From Cantharellus purpuraceus (Eukaryota > Basidiomycota > Agaricomycetes > Cantharellales > Hydnaceae): a stretch of DNA of 64,000 nt. Each line of letters starts with the position of its first letter. Within the stretch, counting starts at the first letter, position 1. Both the position numbers and the translations under genes were made by a program. The notes beneath the pieces are model-generated. The model saw only the letters and a program-made list of their open reading frames with translations, searched no databases and was not told the DNA's origin. Below are positions 11,380 through 21,390 of the stretch, piece by piece. The DNA is taken from contig JALBUN010000018.1 of assembly GCA_025174535.1 (NCBI GenBank), positions 434,001 to 498,000 of the forward strand, given 5' to 3'.

Positions 11380-11990
11380 TGCCACGATGGAAGATTGTCT
11401 GCCCAGCATCCATATGCTCATCTTATGGGGGTTTCGATAGATGTCTTCCAAGAATTGTCAACCCGACCCACCAGACAATATTGCTCCATCGCCGGCCACG
11501 ACAATCTCGAAATGGCTTGAGACGCAGGAATTGGGTGGGACAGCTCACCACCAATCACCAGAAACAACTGTAGTCCCTGAACAGGACTCACCGCGCAACG
11601 GACTGGGCGAGTCAAGCAGAGACAGTCATGAGAGGGAAAGTGAGAGGGTTCATAGTGGAGGCAATGGTCCCCTGCAGATACACTTCATCCACTTTGACAG
11701 CAACTGTAATCCCTTGACTTGGATCATGTAACATTTTCTCGGTGTCACGTGCACCATTTCTGCCAGCTTTCATGTTGCCATGTCCTTTTATCTCATGTTT
11801 TTTATTCTCATTGCTAACTCCCTGTAGTTTTCAACCTCATGTACTAGAATCTATCTCCATTTCCTCTCCTCCATTTTATACACATGTGCTCGAAACGTCA
11901 CTCCGCATATATTTGCTCTCAGGGGAAGGCCTAAGGCCCTTGCATTCGATGCTACCTGAAGAGCAAATGTGGCAGTTGTTCTCTCTCAAT
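11380..11990 (+). repeat. Tandem repeat S, unit 2
   Basis: Second unit of the pair described at 9,840–10,450. Confidence 0.7.
11441..11731 (+). CDS. Conserved small ORF in repeat S (96 codons)
   Basis: Counterpart of the ORF at 9,887–10,183, with the same peptide blocks (QPDPPDN, VPEQDSPRN, ESSRDSHERE, LQIHFIHFDSN, final TWIM) and two codons fewer. Retention of frame between divergent copies is the only evidence for coding. Function unknown. Confidence 0.4.
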   Translation: MSSKNCQPDPPDNIAPSPATTISKWLETQELGGTAHHQSPETTVVPEQDSPRNGLGESSRDSHERESERVHSGGNGPLQIHFIHFDSNCNPLTWIM

Positions 11991-12289
11991 CTAACTGGTT
12001 CTGCCTATATGTCCTCTCCGGTAATGAAGATTCAGGTAAGCCTTCACTCCTTTGTTCTCATTCATCGCATGCGACACCAGGTGACGGTGGGGGATCAATT
12101 GTTCGACACATGACGGAAATGGTTTCTGCACTTTTGAAGGATGTACCTTGCAAATGCTAGTACACAGAACTCAGAGTAAGTGCATGCTATCAGTTTTCAC
12201 TGTCTTTTTGCTGACCAAATGCAGCATATAGTATTACTCTCACTCCAGCAAATGATTCGTAGAGACACTGGATGACCTGCAGTGGGTTC

Positions 12290-12510
12290 ACGGTCATTGT
12301 CCAGATGATAAGTCTGAACACTTCCTATCCAAGAACTTACTAACCCAGTCATCTCGTGCATTTACTTTTGGTGTGACAACACCGCCATCTTGAATGCTGA
12401 CACTGCGCTCATGTTGGTGTCTGATGTTACTGTGATTACCATCTGCAGCACTATTCCTGGCGCAACAATTGACTAGCAGCAGGGTGGATGGATGTATCTG
12501 TCCGTTGTGA
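12290..12510 (-). repeat. Repeat T, minus-strand copy
   Basis: Inverted counterpart of 7,955–8,420 (see there). Confidence 0.45.
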
Positions 12511-13600
12511 ACAGCATGTGGCCTCACTCGATCTCATTCACTCCTTATATTCTCATTCTTATTGACATATGACATTTGTGTTTCAAATATGAATAATGTC
12601 TCCCAGAATCAACTCTGCTTCTGTGTAACACCCACCTGTCTGCACAATAAGCGATGTGTCCTAGACCACTCACCTGTTTCCACTTCAACTGGTTCCTCCT
12701 GTATTGCTTCTGCAAACACCTGATGTTGCTCATTCAAAAGCTATAAATCAGTAGGAAATTTGTCCGTTTGGTCACAGCACCCATGGTTCGTCCAACATCT
12801 CTCAATTACTGTTGGGGACATTAGAATGGATGATTGTTTAACTCGCACCTCCTGTGCTGCTTCCAATGACACAGACCAGGTCTTATTCTGAACATATCAA
12901 TGAGTATATTTAAGGAAAATTGTCTGTTTGGTCGCAGCATTGATTGCTCTCGTTCCCACAATTAACTGTCGGGGGAATTAGAGCCGATGAGTGTAGGCAC
13001 CTGACGGCATAAGCTGATATAAACTTTGCTAAGCAATGTCTCTCAACATGCCTATTGTCGGAACTAGGTCAGACCCCTTCCTTTGGAAGGACCCATTTCA
13101 GTGGTCATCACATTATATGCATGCATTAGACAATGCTTTTACACACAGATTAGAAAATGCTTTTATGCGTGGATTAGGAAATGCTTTTACATGCAGATTA
13201 GAAATTGCTTTTACATGTGGATTAGAAATGCATATATGCACACATCATATCTGGATGGGTTCAAGTGGTCATTGTGGTCTGGTGGGGTTTCAGGTGGTCA
13301 CCATGGATGTGTATGTCTTTTTCAGATGCACTCAGATACACCACATCAAATTCCCAACCCTCCTCTGATCTGTCCATACATATTCCTTTGGTGGTACTTG
13401 AGACAAACTACCATAATATATAGCATAATGTGGGACAGCTGTCTATGGGTGTCTAAGATCAGTGGTCAGCTGCATATGAGGTTCAAATTTCTCATGTCAT
13501 TTTTATTCTCCATTTGTCCTTAGGGTTTGTCAACTTAATTAAATCTTATTAAATCTCTAAATAACACTTTTCTGAAAATAAAATAAAATAAAACTAAAGA
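12511..13600. other. No gene seen; contains a 24-bp tandem repeat
   Basis: No supported gene. Apart from the tandem repeat at 13,132–13,227, only short AT-rich ORFs occur. The last 60 bases before 13,610 are very AT-rich and end abruptly at the GC-rich block. Confidence 0.35.
13132..13227 (+). repeat. 24-bp tandem repeat, four units
   Basis: Four consecutive 24-bp units of the type AATGCTTTTACA-NCAGATTAGAA with a few changes each. The unit is a multiple of three, so one frame stays open and would encode NAFTHRLE-like octapeptides; no gene context supports translation. Confidence 0.85.
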
Positions 13601-13609
13601 ATTATTTTA

Positions 13610-14232
13610 CTAAATACATGTTGCGGGTGCGGGGGCAGGGCAAGTGCAGCAAGTGCGAATGCGGGCGCTAGTGCAAGCGCGAGTGGTGCGGCGGATGCGA
13701 GTACGGGCGCTAGTGCGCAGGTGCGCCCTCCTCTGGGCCGTCGTCACGGCGCCGGCAGTCGTCCCTGTCGCCGTGGGGCATACCGTATATACCCTCAAAG
13801 TCGATTCGACCGGGGTACTGCCGGTAAGGATAATACAGGGCAGGGCCCGGGTAGGACATGGCAGGGGGTCGAGTGCGGCGGGTACGGATTTGCCCCATGC
13901 ACGGTGAGTATAGTATGCGTCCTTGCTGTATGCCGTGCGGTCGTACCTGGCTAACACACGCGAGTGCGGCGGGGGCGGGTGCCGCTGCGCCGCCAGGTCT
14001 AGTGACACGGACGGGAGCGAGGAGACAGAGGGTGTGCGGGTCGGTGGTATAGGTTTCTGGGCCCTCCTGGGGCATCGGATGGGCTGGAGGGGGCGAGGGC
14101 GGCAAGGGCGAGTGCAATGGGTGCGGGTACCATTGTGCCGCCGGGCCTAGGTAGCCGGGACTGCAGCTAGGGATGGTGCTGGGCGAGATCCGGGTAAGAC
14201 ATGGCAGGGGGCAGGTGCGGCGGTGTGGATTC
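13610..14232 (-). other. GC-rich block with a proline-rich minus-strand ORF
   Basis: The composition jumps from AT-rich to strongly GC-rich at about 13,610. On the minus strand a frame from 14,321 to 13,710 is open for 203 codons, rich in P, R, H and A, with a section containing YPGPALYYPYRQYPG and GDRDDC. It could be part of a proline-rich gene or simply a GC-rich repeat that lacks stops. The start part (FEFNLHYILLIRS) lies in AT-rich sequence outside the block, which argues against a real gene. Confidence 0.3.
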
Positions 14233-14338
14233 AGTGTTGGCAGCGTCAGAGTGTGATAGACCTGTCCATTATGGTTAGCTGATCTTATTAGAAGAATATA
14301 GTGAAGGTTGAATTCAAACATAAGAGACGTAAGAAGGG

Positions 14339-15135
14339 TTGGCGCGCGGCAGGCTGGAGGGCGCGCGAGTGCGGGTGTGGACGGGAGTGTGGGCTGGAGG
14401 GGGTGCGGGCGTGAGTGCGAATGCGAGTGCGGACGGGAGTGTAGGTTGGAAGGGGCGCGAGTGCGAGTGCGGAGGCGCGAGTGCGAGTGCGGAGGCGCGA
14501 GTGCGAGTGCGGAGGCGCGAGTGCGAGTGCGGAGGCGCGAGTGCGAGTGCGGAGGCGCGAGTGCGAGTGCGGAGGCGCGAGTGCGAGTGCGGAGGCGCGA
14601 GTGCGGAGGCGCGAGTGCGAGTGCGGAGGCGCGAGTGCGAGTGCGGAGGCGCGAGTGCGAGTGCGGAGGCGCGAGTCGGACGCGAGTAGGGGCTGGAGGG
14701 GGCGCGAGTGCGGGTGCAGCGCAAACGCGAGTGAGGGCTGGAGGGAGTCAGTGTGGGTGAGGACGCGAGCGTGGGTGCGGTCGCAAGTTTGGGCTGGAGG
14801 GGCGCGAGTGCGCATGCAGCGCGAACGCAAGTGTGGGCCGGAGGGGGCGTCAGTGCTGGTGTGGACCCGAGTGTGGGCTGGAGGAGGCGCGAGTACGGGT
14901 GCGGACGCGAGTGCGAGCTAGAGGGGGCCCGAGTGCGGGTGCGGACGCGAGTGCTTCACGTTCGCGCTGGAGGGGACGTCAGTGCGGGTGCGGACGCGAG
15001 TGTGGGCTGGAGGAGGCGCGAGTACAGACGCGAGTGGGGGCTGGAGGCGGCGCGAGTGTGGGTGCGAATGCGAGTGCGGACGCGAGTGTATAGGCTGGAG
15101 GGGCGCGAGTCGGACGCGAGTGGGGGTTGAAGGGG
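14339..15135 (+). repeat. GC-rich minisatellite with 20-bp core
   Basis: From about 14,451 to 14,680 a 20-bp unit (GGAGGCGCGAGTGCGAGTGC) repeats about eleven times, with one shortened unit near 14,591. On both sides it grades into longer irregular units made of GGGCTGGAGGGGGCGCGAGTG and GCGGGTGCGGACGCGAGT pieces up to 15,135. The plus strand is G-rich throughout. Long ORFs on both strands across this stretch come from the absence of stop codons in the unit and should not be annotated as proteins. Confidence 0.95.
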
Positions 15136-15142
15136 GGCGCAA

Positions 15143-16745
15143 GTGAAGGAGACATATTCCTGGAACATGTGCAGAACTGCACCAACAGATGAAAAGGTTG
15201 TGAAGGCTCTTAAGGAACTTGGTCCCTCTCAGAATTTACAAGGACAGGAATGGACTGAGGAGGATGGACTCATCCTCTATCATGGCAAGGTATATGTCCC
15301 TCTTGACCCAAAATTGCGCCATGACATTGTAAGGGCACACCACAATACTCACATTACAGGTCACCCTGGTCGCTGGAGAACAACAGAACTTGTATCCCAC
15401 AGCTACTGGTGGCCTGGATTTGGACAATACATTGCCAAACACGTTAAGGGATGTGACCTCTGCAATTGGACAAAAACTTTCCCCACTCCTCCTATGGGTA
15501 AACTCCTGCCTAATCATGTCCCAGATCGGAGGTGGCAAGTGATATCTGTTGACCTTATTGTAGAGCTACCCATCAGTCATGACTATGATGCACTCCTTGT
15601 TGTTGTGGACCGTCTTTCCAAATGAGCACATGTTATCCCTACCACCTCTGACATCAACTCCATAGGAGTTGCATGACTTTTCTGAGGCCATGTGTGGAAA
15701 CACCATGGCCTTCCTGAGGAGATCATCAGTGACCGTGGCACCCAGTTTGTCTCAATTTATGCGTGAGCTCAATAAGCTTTTGGGGATCAAGGTTGCAGCA
15801 TCCACAGCATATCATCCACAAACCAATGGTCAGATGGAAAGGGTCAATCAAGAAATTGAACAATACTTGAGGCTTTTCGTCAATCAGCACCAGGAGGACT
15901 GGGTTCCTCTTGCCGAATTCACATACAACAACCGCATCCACTCCTCCACACAATCAACCCCCTTCATGCTTGATACAGGTCAACACCCAAGGCTTGGGCT
16001 AGAGCCAATTCGAGGGACATGACTTGAAGCACTGGAAGAATTCACTGAGCGTATGGAGATGGCCACCACTGAGGCTCGCTCTGCCCTGGAAAAGGCAGCA
16101 GATGATATGGCATGATTCTATGATGCCCATCAGCAAGCTGCCCCAGTATACAAGCTTGGTGACAAGGTCTGGCTCAATGCGCAAAATATCACCACCACCC
16201 ATCCAACCAAAAAACTTGATCACAAATGGTTAGGACTGTATGTGATTAATAAGGTGGTCTCGTGAAATGCCTATGGCCTACAACTTCCCCCAATCTTTGG
16301 TCACACTCATCCAGTGTTCTCTGTTGTCTTACTCCAGCCTTATGAAAAGGATCCCATCCCTGAACGCCAGTCATCTCCTCCACCACCTCCAGTCATTCAA
16401 GATGGAGTACAGGAATACAAAGTTGAGAAGATCCTTGACAGCAGAGTTTTCCAAGGAAGACTGGAATACCTGGTGCATTGGAAGGGCTATGGAGCTGCTG
16501 ATGACCTCTGGATCCCAGCTAAGGATCCCAGTGGGGCTAGAAGGTGCATTGCAGACTTCCATCAGGAGAGTCCTGAAGCCCCAAGGTGTATTTCAGCAGC
16601 CACCTATGCAGCTCTTCCCTTCAGACACTTTGAGAACTTCACAGAACCTCCCAAACAGGTCCTCTTTGATTGGACAGCTGGCAGGAACCCAACACATGGT
16701 ATTGGACACATTTCAGAGCCACAGAATAGGCACAGTGAAGTTTAG
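15143..16745 (+). mobile_element. Ty3/Gypsy retrotransposon: integrase and chromodomain, decayed
   Basis: The C-terminal part of a Gypsy pol is readable across several frames. First comes the integrase zinc-binding region (H-x-H near HHNTHITGHPG, then CDLC), then the catalytic core with VDLIVELP (first Asp), the SDRGTQFVS block (second Asp, visible only in another frame, so a frameshift lies near 15,745) and MERVNQEIEQYLR (catalytic Glu). A chromodomain follows at about 16,414–16,540 (VEKILDSR–LEYLVHWKGYG–DDLWIPA). Stops also lie at 15,623–15,625 and 16,021. Such chromodomains direct Gypsy insertion to heterochromatin in other fungi. The 5' part of the element (gag, protease, RT) is missing: the minisatellite abuts directly. 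Confidence 0.92.
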
Positions 16746-16851
16746 CACTCACCAAATTCATCCATGCTGATATTCCACTAACCATATATAAGCCAGTGAA
16801 TCCACTTCCCCTTCCTCAGTAAAACCATCATCATTCACTACCCAACCCACC

Positions 16852-17300
16852 ATGCCTTACCAATCTGAATCCACCCTCTACGCTCACTCCATACCTACTC
16901 ATCAATCACTTGGTCAGTTGATTCAAGGGATACTGCACGTGCCATAGAGGATTATAACCTCCCATCTCCACCTCCACTAGTTCATTTCCCCTTCTGGCAT
17001 CATAATCCATTAAGATGCCAGACATACTACATCAGGGACCCTCTATTCATTGGTGACTCTGACATACCATACACCTTCCAAGGGCTCGCCAGTAAAGTCA
17101 CCTATGAGGAAGGGGAGATGATACTTGGAGCAGTTTTCAGCACGGACAATCTCATATCCCCCAGAGAGTTCACCATCCCACTTTACCCTAAGGCAGAGAA
17201 GAATCACCATCAACACTTGTCATGGGCTCTACTTTGGCAGAGAGTGAGAAGGGACCTTGCAGAGTGCTTCAGGGTGTGTCTCTTGAGATGGATGGGATGA
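16852..17300 (+). pseudogene. Extra ORF downstream of Gypsy pol, one frameshift
   Basis: After pol and before the polypurine tract a reading frame begins at ATG 16,852 (MPYQSEST) and, after one frame change near 16,915, continues through DTARAIEDYNLP, HFPFWHHNP, CQTYYIRDPLFIGDSD and VTYEEGEMILGAVF to a stop at 17,298–17,300. The protein would be about 150 residues. It is hydrophilic and shows no domain known to me. Its place between pol and the 3' LTR suggests an accessory element gene; it could also be a captured host fragment. Confidence 0.5.
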
Positions 17301-17324
17301 TAGTGCATATCAAGATGACATGCA

Positions 17325-17655
17325 TTAAGAGGGGGGTGATGTCAGGGTTCAAATGAGTCATATTCTATTTTTAGTATTTTCTCTTGACACCCCTATCAGC
17401 ACAGCCTGTCAGGGTGCATCTCCCCTATTTCATCGCCCCTATCATTTCCCCTATCCTTCCTTCCTATTATTCCCCTATCTTGGTTCTCCTATCCGTCTCC
17501 ATCATTTAGTATAAAGACTTGCCTTGATCCCCTCAGCTTGATCTCTGAGGATATCCACTGTACCAGGTAAGTCCCATGTATTTATCAGAAACAGCTGTAT
17601 AGACTGAGGATATCTGCTGTACCAGCTGGCATTATCTCTTATCAGCTCTCATCTA
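17325..17655 (+). mobile_element. Gypsy polypurine tract and 3' LTR (partial)
   Basis: AAGAGGGGGG at 17,327–17,336 is a typical plus-strand priming tract. It is followed by TGATGTCAGGG, so the LTR starts at 17,337 or 17,340. The LTR has CCCCTAT-rich repeats and TAGTATAAAGACTTGCC, a likely promoter, near 17,509. The right end is lost where sequence joins another Gypsy copy at about 17,660–17,690. Confidence 0.7.
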
Positions 17656-17689
17656 TTGAGTATCTTGTTGTTGTGGCCTCATCATCAGC

Positions 17690-18219
17690 ATCGCCCTCAC
17701 AAATGGCCGGACCCACAGAAAGTCAAAGACATACAGTCCTTCCTGGGGTTCACCAACTTCTACCACTGCTTCATTTATGGCTACTCTAATATCACCATTC
17801 TGCTCACCTGACTTACTAGGAAGGGTATCCAATGGAATTTCACCAATGAATGTAGATAGAGCTTTGAGACCTTGAAGAAGGCCTTTACTTCCACTCCAAT
17901 ACTGACTCATTGGGTTCCAGACATTCCTATCCTATTAGAGACCGATGCCTCAGACTATGCACTTGCCATGATCCTGTCCATCTGATCACTTTTCACTCAC
18001 ATACATTTACACTCCCCAAACTGAACTATGATGTCCATGACAAAGAGCTCCTTGCCATATATGAAGCCTTCCAGAACTACCTTGAAGGCTCCTCTGATCT
18101 GGTGGACATCATAACAGACCACAAAAACTTGGAATACTTCTCCACAATGAAACTACTCACCCAGAGACAGGTCCGATGGTCTGAGTACCTGTCTCAGTTC
18201 AACCTTTGTTATCCATTTC
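17690..18219 (+). mobile_element. Second Gypsy copy: RT end and RNase H fragment
   Basis: Translation in broken frames gives DPQKVKDIQSFLGFTNFY, the RT thumb, then LETDASDYALAMIL, the RNase H start with its DAS motif, and YDVHDKELLAIYEAF, the connecting RNase H helix with catalytic Glu. It then stops at about 18,219 in QFNL, where a 1.43 kb LTR-like sequence is inserted. Because this lies 3' of an integrase on the same strand, it belongs to a different element copy. Coding continues after the insert at 19,650. Confidence 0.88.
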
Positions 18220-19649
18220 TGTTTTGGAACCCGCAAAATTATGGTGTTAGGGCAAACTCTAAATCACCACAATTCCATGAATGAACAGCTGAGAAGAATA
18301 TCAAATCCTACTGCAGCACAACTCCAGAAACGATTTAACGTTTGTACTTTGGTTACAATCCGTTGTAATGGTCAATGCAGACAATACACAGGAAGGTAAT
18401 ACATTTCTTAGCAGTAGGGAATGAATAAGACTTCCAGAGTCTAGAGTTCACGGACGCTTAGGGGTCCAGATATTCCAAAAAGAGGGGAATGCACTTAGAG
18501 GCTAGAGGAAGTAGGTGGATGAATCTGACCGTCCAACCAGTGACACTCTGAAGCAGGTAACAGCAATGTGTGAAGTAGTCTAGCAACTGCTTCACACAAG
18601 TTCAAGATCCTAATGCTCTGCAAAGGCAGTACACACTAGTAACTTAAACAAGAGCACTAATGGCAGGACTATCGACAGACAATCTCACCCTGTAGATTCG
18701 TAGTCACACGAGGTAGATACTACACTCACGTCTAAAGCAGGACAATCACCACTTCGAGTGCAATCGAATACAGTTACACAACTGTTAGCGACCCTTGAAC
18801 TGGACAATCAACAGTTACTGAGATATAGAGGATGACACTGTATGTCACTCTAGTCACACTGATGTGCAAATGATGGGGTAGAAAATGGTTATTTATTTCA
18901 GAGGCAGAATGGGCTCCTTTTATATTGTATTTACAGGAGCTGACTAATACTACTGGAAACTTCTACCTATTAATAGATGGAAACTACTGGAAGCTAGTGG
19001 AATATGTGAGAAGGGGGTAGAAGTTTCCTAGCCAATGAGCTGCTTGGATTTGCTCTGACTCATGGCATGAGTCATGGATGGAGTCATAGTGTGACTCAGA
19101 GCAGGAGTCATGGTATGAGTCATGGAAGGAGTCATAGCATGAGTCATGGCAAGAGTCATTGCATGAGTCACCATTACTCAAATAACTCAGTCAATACTTT
19201 GTTTCCCAGGCTGATTAGCACAACTATGGGTAGGCACAGCTTCTATTGAACTCTCCACCGAAAATGGAGTCAGGAGGTGCAGTGGTTGCAAAGATATTAA
19301 GCATTTACTGGCAGTGGTGACCAGATTGAGTTGGAGATTGAAATGAGTCATGTGATCGAAAATGAGTCAGTTGTCCAGGTGACTCCGGCTGACTTTGGGG
19401 CTGCTGACATCTGCGAAGGTTTGTGGGTCCATGTGGGTCCCAAAACTTCACCCAGCAGAACAATAAGTTTATAGACTCATTTCTGCATGGAAAATTTCTG
19501 AAAAAATATGAAAAAATAGAGAATATTTGAATGGCCCTGAATCAAGAGAAAGCAGCAGATATATGCTGATATTTTAAGGCCATCAAGCGAAATTGTACAG
19601 TTTCGGGACTTTAAACAAGATCTTTTAAGGGAAAACCAGTTCCCATACA
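18220..19649 (-). mobile_element. LTR-like insertion, 1.43 kb, left copy
   Basis: The segment starts TGTTTTGGAACC and ends CCCATACA. It is flanked on both sides by ATTTC (18,215–18,219 and 19,650–19,654), a 5-bp target duplication typical of LTR elements, and the split RNase H gene reads on behind it. Its promoter points to the minus strand: CCTTTTATA at 18,916–18,924 is a TATA box in reverse. No coding region of useful length is visible, so it reads as a solo LTR or a non-autonomous element. A short 65-codon frame (18,984–19,181, minus) is just the CATGACTC repeat array. Confidence 0.8.
19050..19180 (-). promoter_or_regulatory. Array of TGASTCA (Gcn4/AP-1-like) motifs, left copy
   Basis: About ten spaced copies of TGASTCA or near matches, several of them the full palindrome ATGAGTCAT, lie ~130 bp upstream of the TATA box of the LTR-like element. 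Sites of this sequence bind bZIP factors of the Gcn4 class in fungi. Function here is inferred. Confidence 0.6.
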
Positions 19650-19959
19650 ATTTCCATCCTGGTTGACTCAGAGCAAAGCCCAATGCATTAACTAGACACT
19701 GGGATGTCTACCCTAAAGAGGAGAGTAGCAACTATGCCACTGTAAACCCACACAACTTTCATCCTGTGTTCACTAACGAGCAGCTGGCATCGTCCCTATG
19801 AGCATCCACCCTCATGACTCCCACCCTCCAAGCTGTTACCATTATGGATATCAACCAACTCTGCTCTGACATCCACTCATCACTCCAATTCCTGTTGCAG
19901 TTAAACACTTGGATGACCCTTCTGATCCAAAGTGGTCACTTTACCCCAAAGGACACCTC
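19650..19959 (+). mobile_element. Second Gypsy copy continued: RNase H/integrase linker
   Basis: Reads as KPNALTRHWDVYPKE, NPHNFHPVFTNEQLAS and DDPSDPKWSLYPKGHLLY in slightly shifted frames. These are the conserved sequences that lie between RNase H and integrase in basidiomycete Gypsy polyproteins. They are the direct continuation of 17,690–18,219 once the 1.43 kb insert is removed. It forms the spacer of the large inverted repeat. Confidence 0.85.
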
Positions 19960-19960
19960 T

Positions 19961-21390
19961 TGTATGGGAACTGGTTTTCCCTTAAAAGATCTTGTTTAAA
20001 GTCCCGAAACTGTACAATTTCGCTTGATGGCCTTAAAATATCAGCATATATCTGCTGCTTTCTCTTGATTCAGGGCCATTCAAATATTCTCTATTTTTTC
20101 ATATTTTTTCAGAAATTTTCCATGCAGAAATGAGTCTATAAACTTATTGTTCTGCTGGGTGAAGTTTTGGGACCCACATGGACCCACAAACCTTCGCAGA
20201 TGTCAGCAGCCCCAAAGTCAGCCGGAGTCACCTGGACAACTGACTCATTTTCGATCACATGACTCATTTCAATCTCCAACTCAATCTGGTCACCACTGCC
20301 AGTAAATGCTTAATATCTTTGCAACCACTGCACCTCCTGACTCCATTTTCGGTGGAGAGTTCAATAGAAGCTGTGCCTACCCATAGTTGTGCTAATCAGC
20401 CTGGGAAACAAAGTATTGACTGAGTTATTTGAGTAATGGTGACTCATGCAATGACTCTTGCCATGACTCATGCTATGACTCCTTCCATGACTCATACCAT
20501 GACTCCTGCTCTGAGTCACACTATGACTCCATCCATGACTCATGCCATGAGTCAGAGCAAATCCAAGCAGCTCATTGGCTAGGAAACTTCTACCCCCTTC
20601 TCACATATTCCACTAGCTTCCAGTAGTTTCCATCTATTAATAGGTAGAAGTTTCCAGTAGTATTAGTCAGCTCCTGTAAATACAATATAAAAGGAGCCCA
20701 TTCTGCCTCTGAAATAAATAACCATTTTCTACCCCATCATTTGCACATCAGTGTGACTAGAGTGACATACAGTGTCATCCTCTATATCTCAGTAACTGTT
20801 GATTGTCCAGTTCAAGGGTCGCTTACAGTTGTGTAACTGTATTCGATTGCACTCGAAGTGGTGATTGTCCTGCTTTAGACGTGAGTGTAGTATCTACCTC
20901 GCGTGACTACGAATCTACAGGGTGAGATTGTCTGTCGATAGTCCTGCCATTAGTGCTCTTGTTTAAGTTACTAGTGTGTACTGCCTTTGCAGAGCATTAG
21001 GATCTTGAACTTGTGTGAAGCAGTTGCTAGACTACTTCACACATTGCTGTTACCTGCTTCAGAGTGTCACTGGTTGGACGGTCAGATTCATCCACCTACT
21101 TCCTCTAGCCTCTAAGTGCATTCCCCTCTTTTTGGAATATCTGGACCCCTAAGCGTCCGTGAACTCTAGACTCTGGAAGTCTTATTCATTCCCTACTGCT
21201 AAGAAATGTATTACCTTCCTGTGTATTGTCTGCATTGACCATTACAACGGATTGTAACCAAAGTACAAACGTTAAATCGTTTCTGGAGTTGTGCTGCAGT
21301 AGGATTTGATATTCTTCTCAGCTGTTCATTCATGGAATTGTGGTGATTTAGAGTTTGCCCTAACACCATAATTTTGCGGGTTCCAAAACA
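19961..21390 (+). mobile_element. LTR-like insertion, 1.43 kb, right copy (inverted)
   Basis: Reverse complement of 18,220–19,649, the same length, with only a couple of differences noticed by eye (for example the base change near 20,824 and one near 20,902). It starts TGTATGGGAAC and ends GGTTCCAAAACA. TATAAAAGG at 20,686–20,694 is the likely promoter, followed by AAATAAATAACC. No matching 5-bp duplication is visible at its ends (CCTCT left, TGTCC right), unlike the left copy, so its right junction is rearranged or it arose by a later event. Confidence 0.85.
20438..20570 (+). promoter_or_regulatory. Array of TGASTCA (Gcn4/AP-1-like) motifs, right copy
   Basis: Same array as 19,050–19,180 in sense orientation. 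Six exact TGASTCA sites and four one-base variants lie within 130 bp, plus two more exact sites near 20,242 and 20,261, all upstream of the TATA box at 20,686. Confidence 0.6.

Noticed and set aside
13036..13230. Possible CRISPR-like array
   Set aside because: Units are directly adjacent without unique spacers and the genome is eukaryotic.
14288..14921. Overlapping ORFs of 116–180 codons on both strands
   Set aside because: All are products of the stop-free 20-bp minisatellite, read in every frame; no start context, splicing or domain.
18984..20626. Identical Ser/His/Asp-rich 65-codon ORFs in the inverted copies
   Set aside because: They translate the TGACTCATG motif array of the LTR-like element; the array is better explained as regulatory sequence than as protein.
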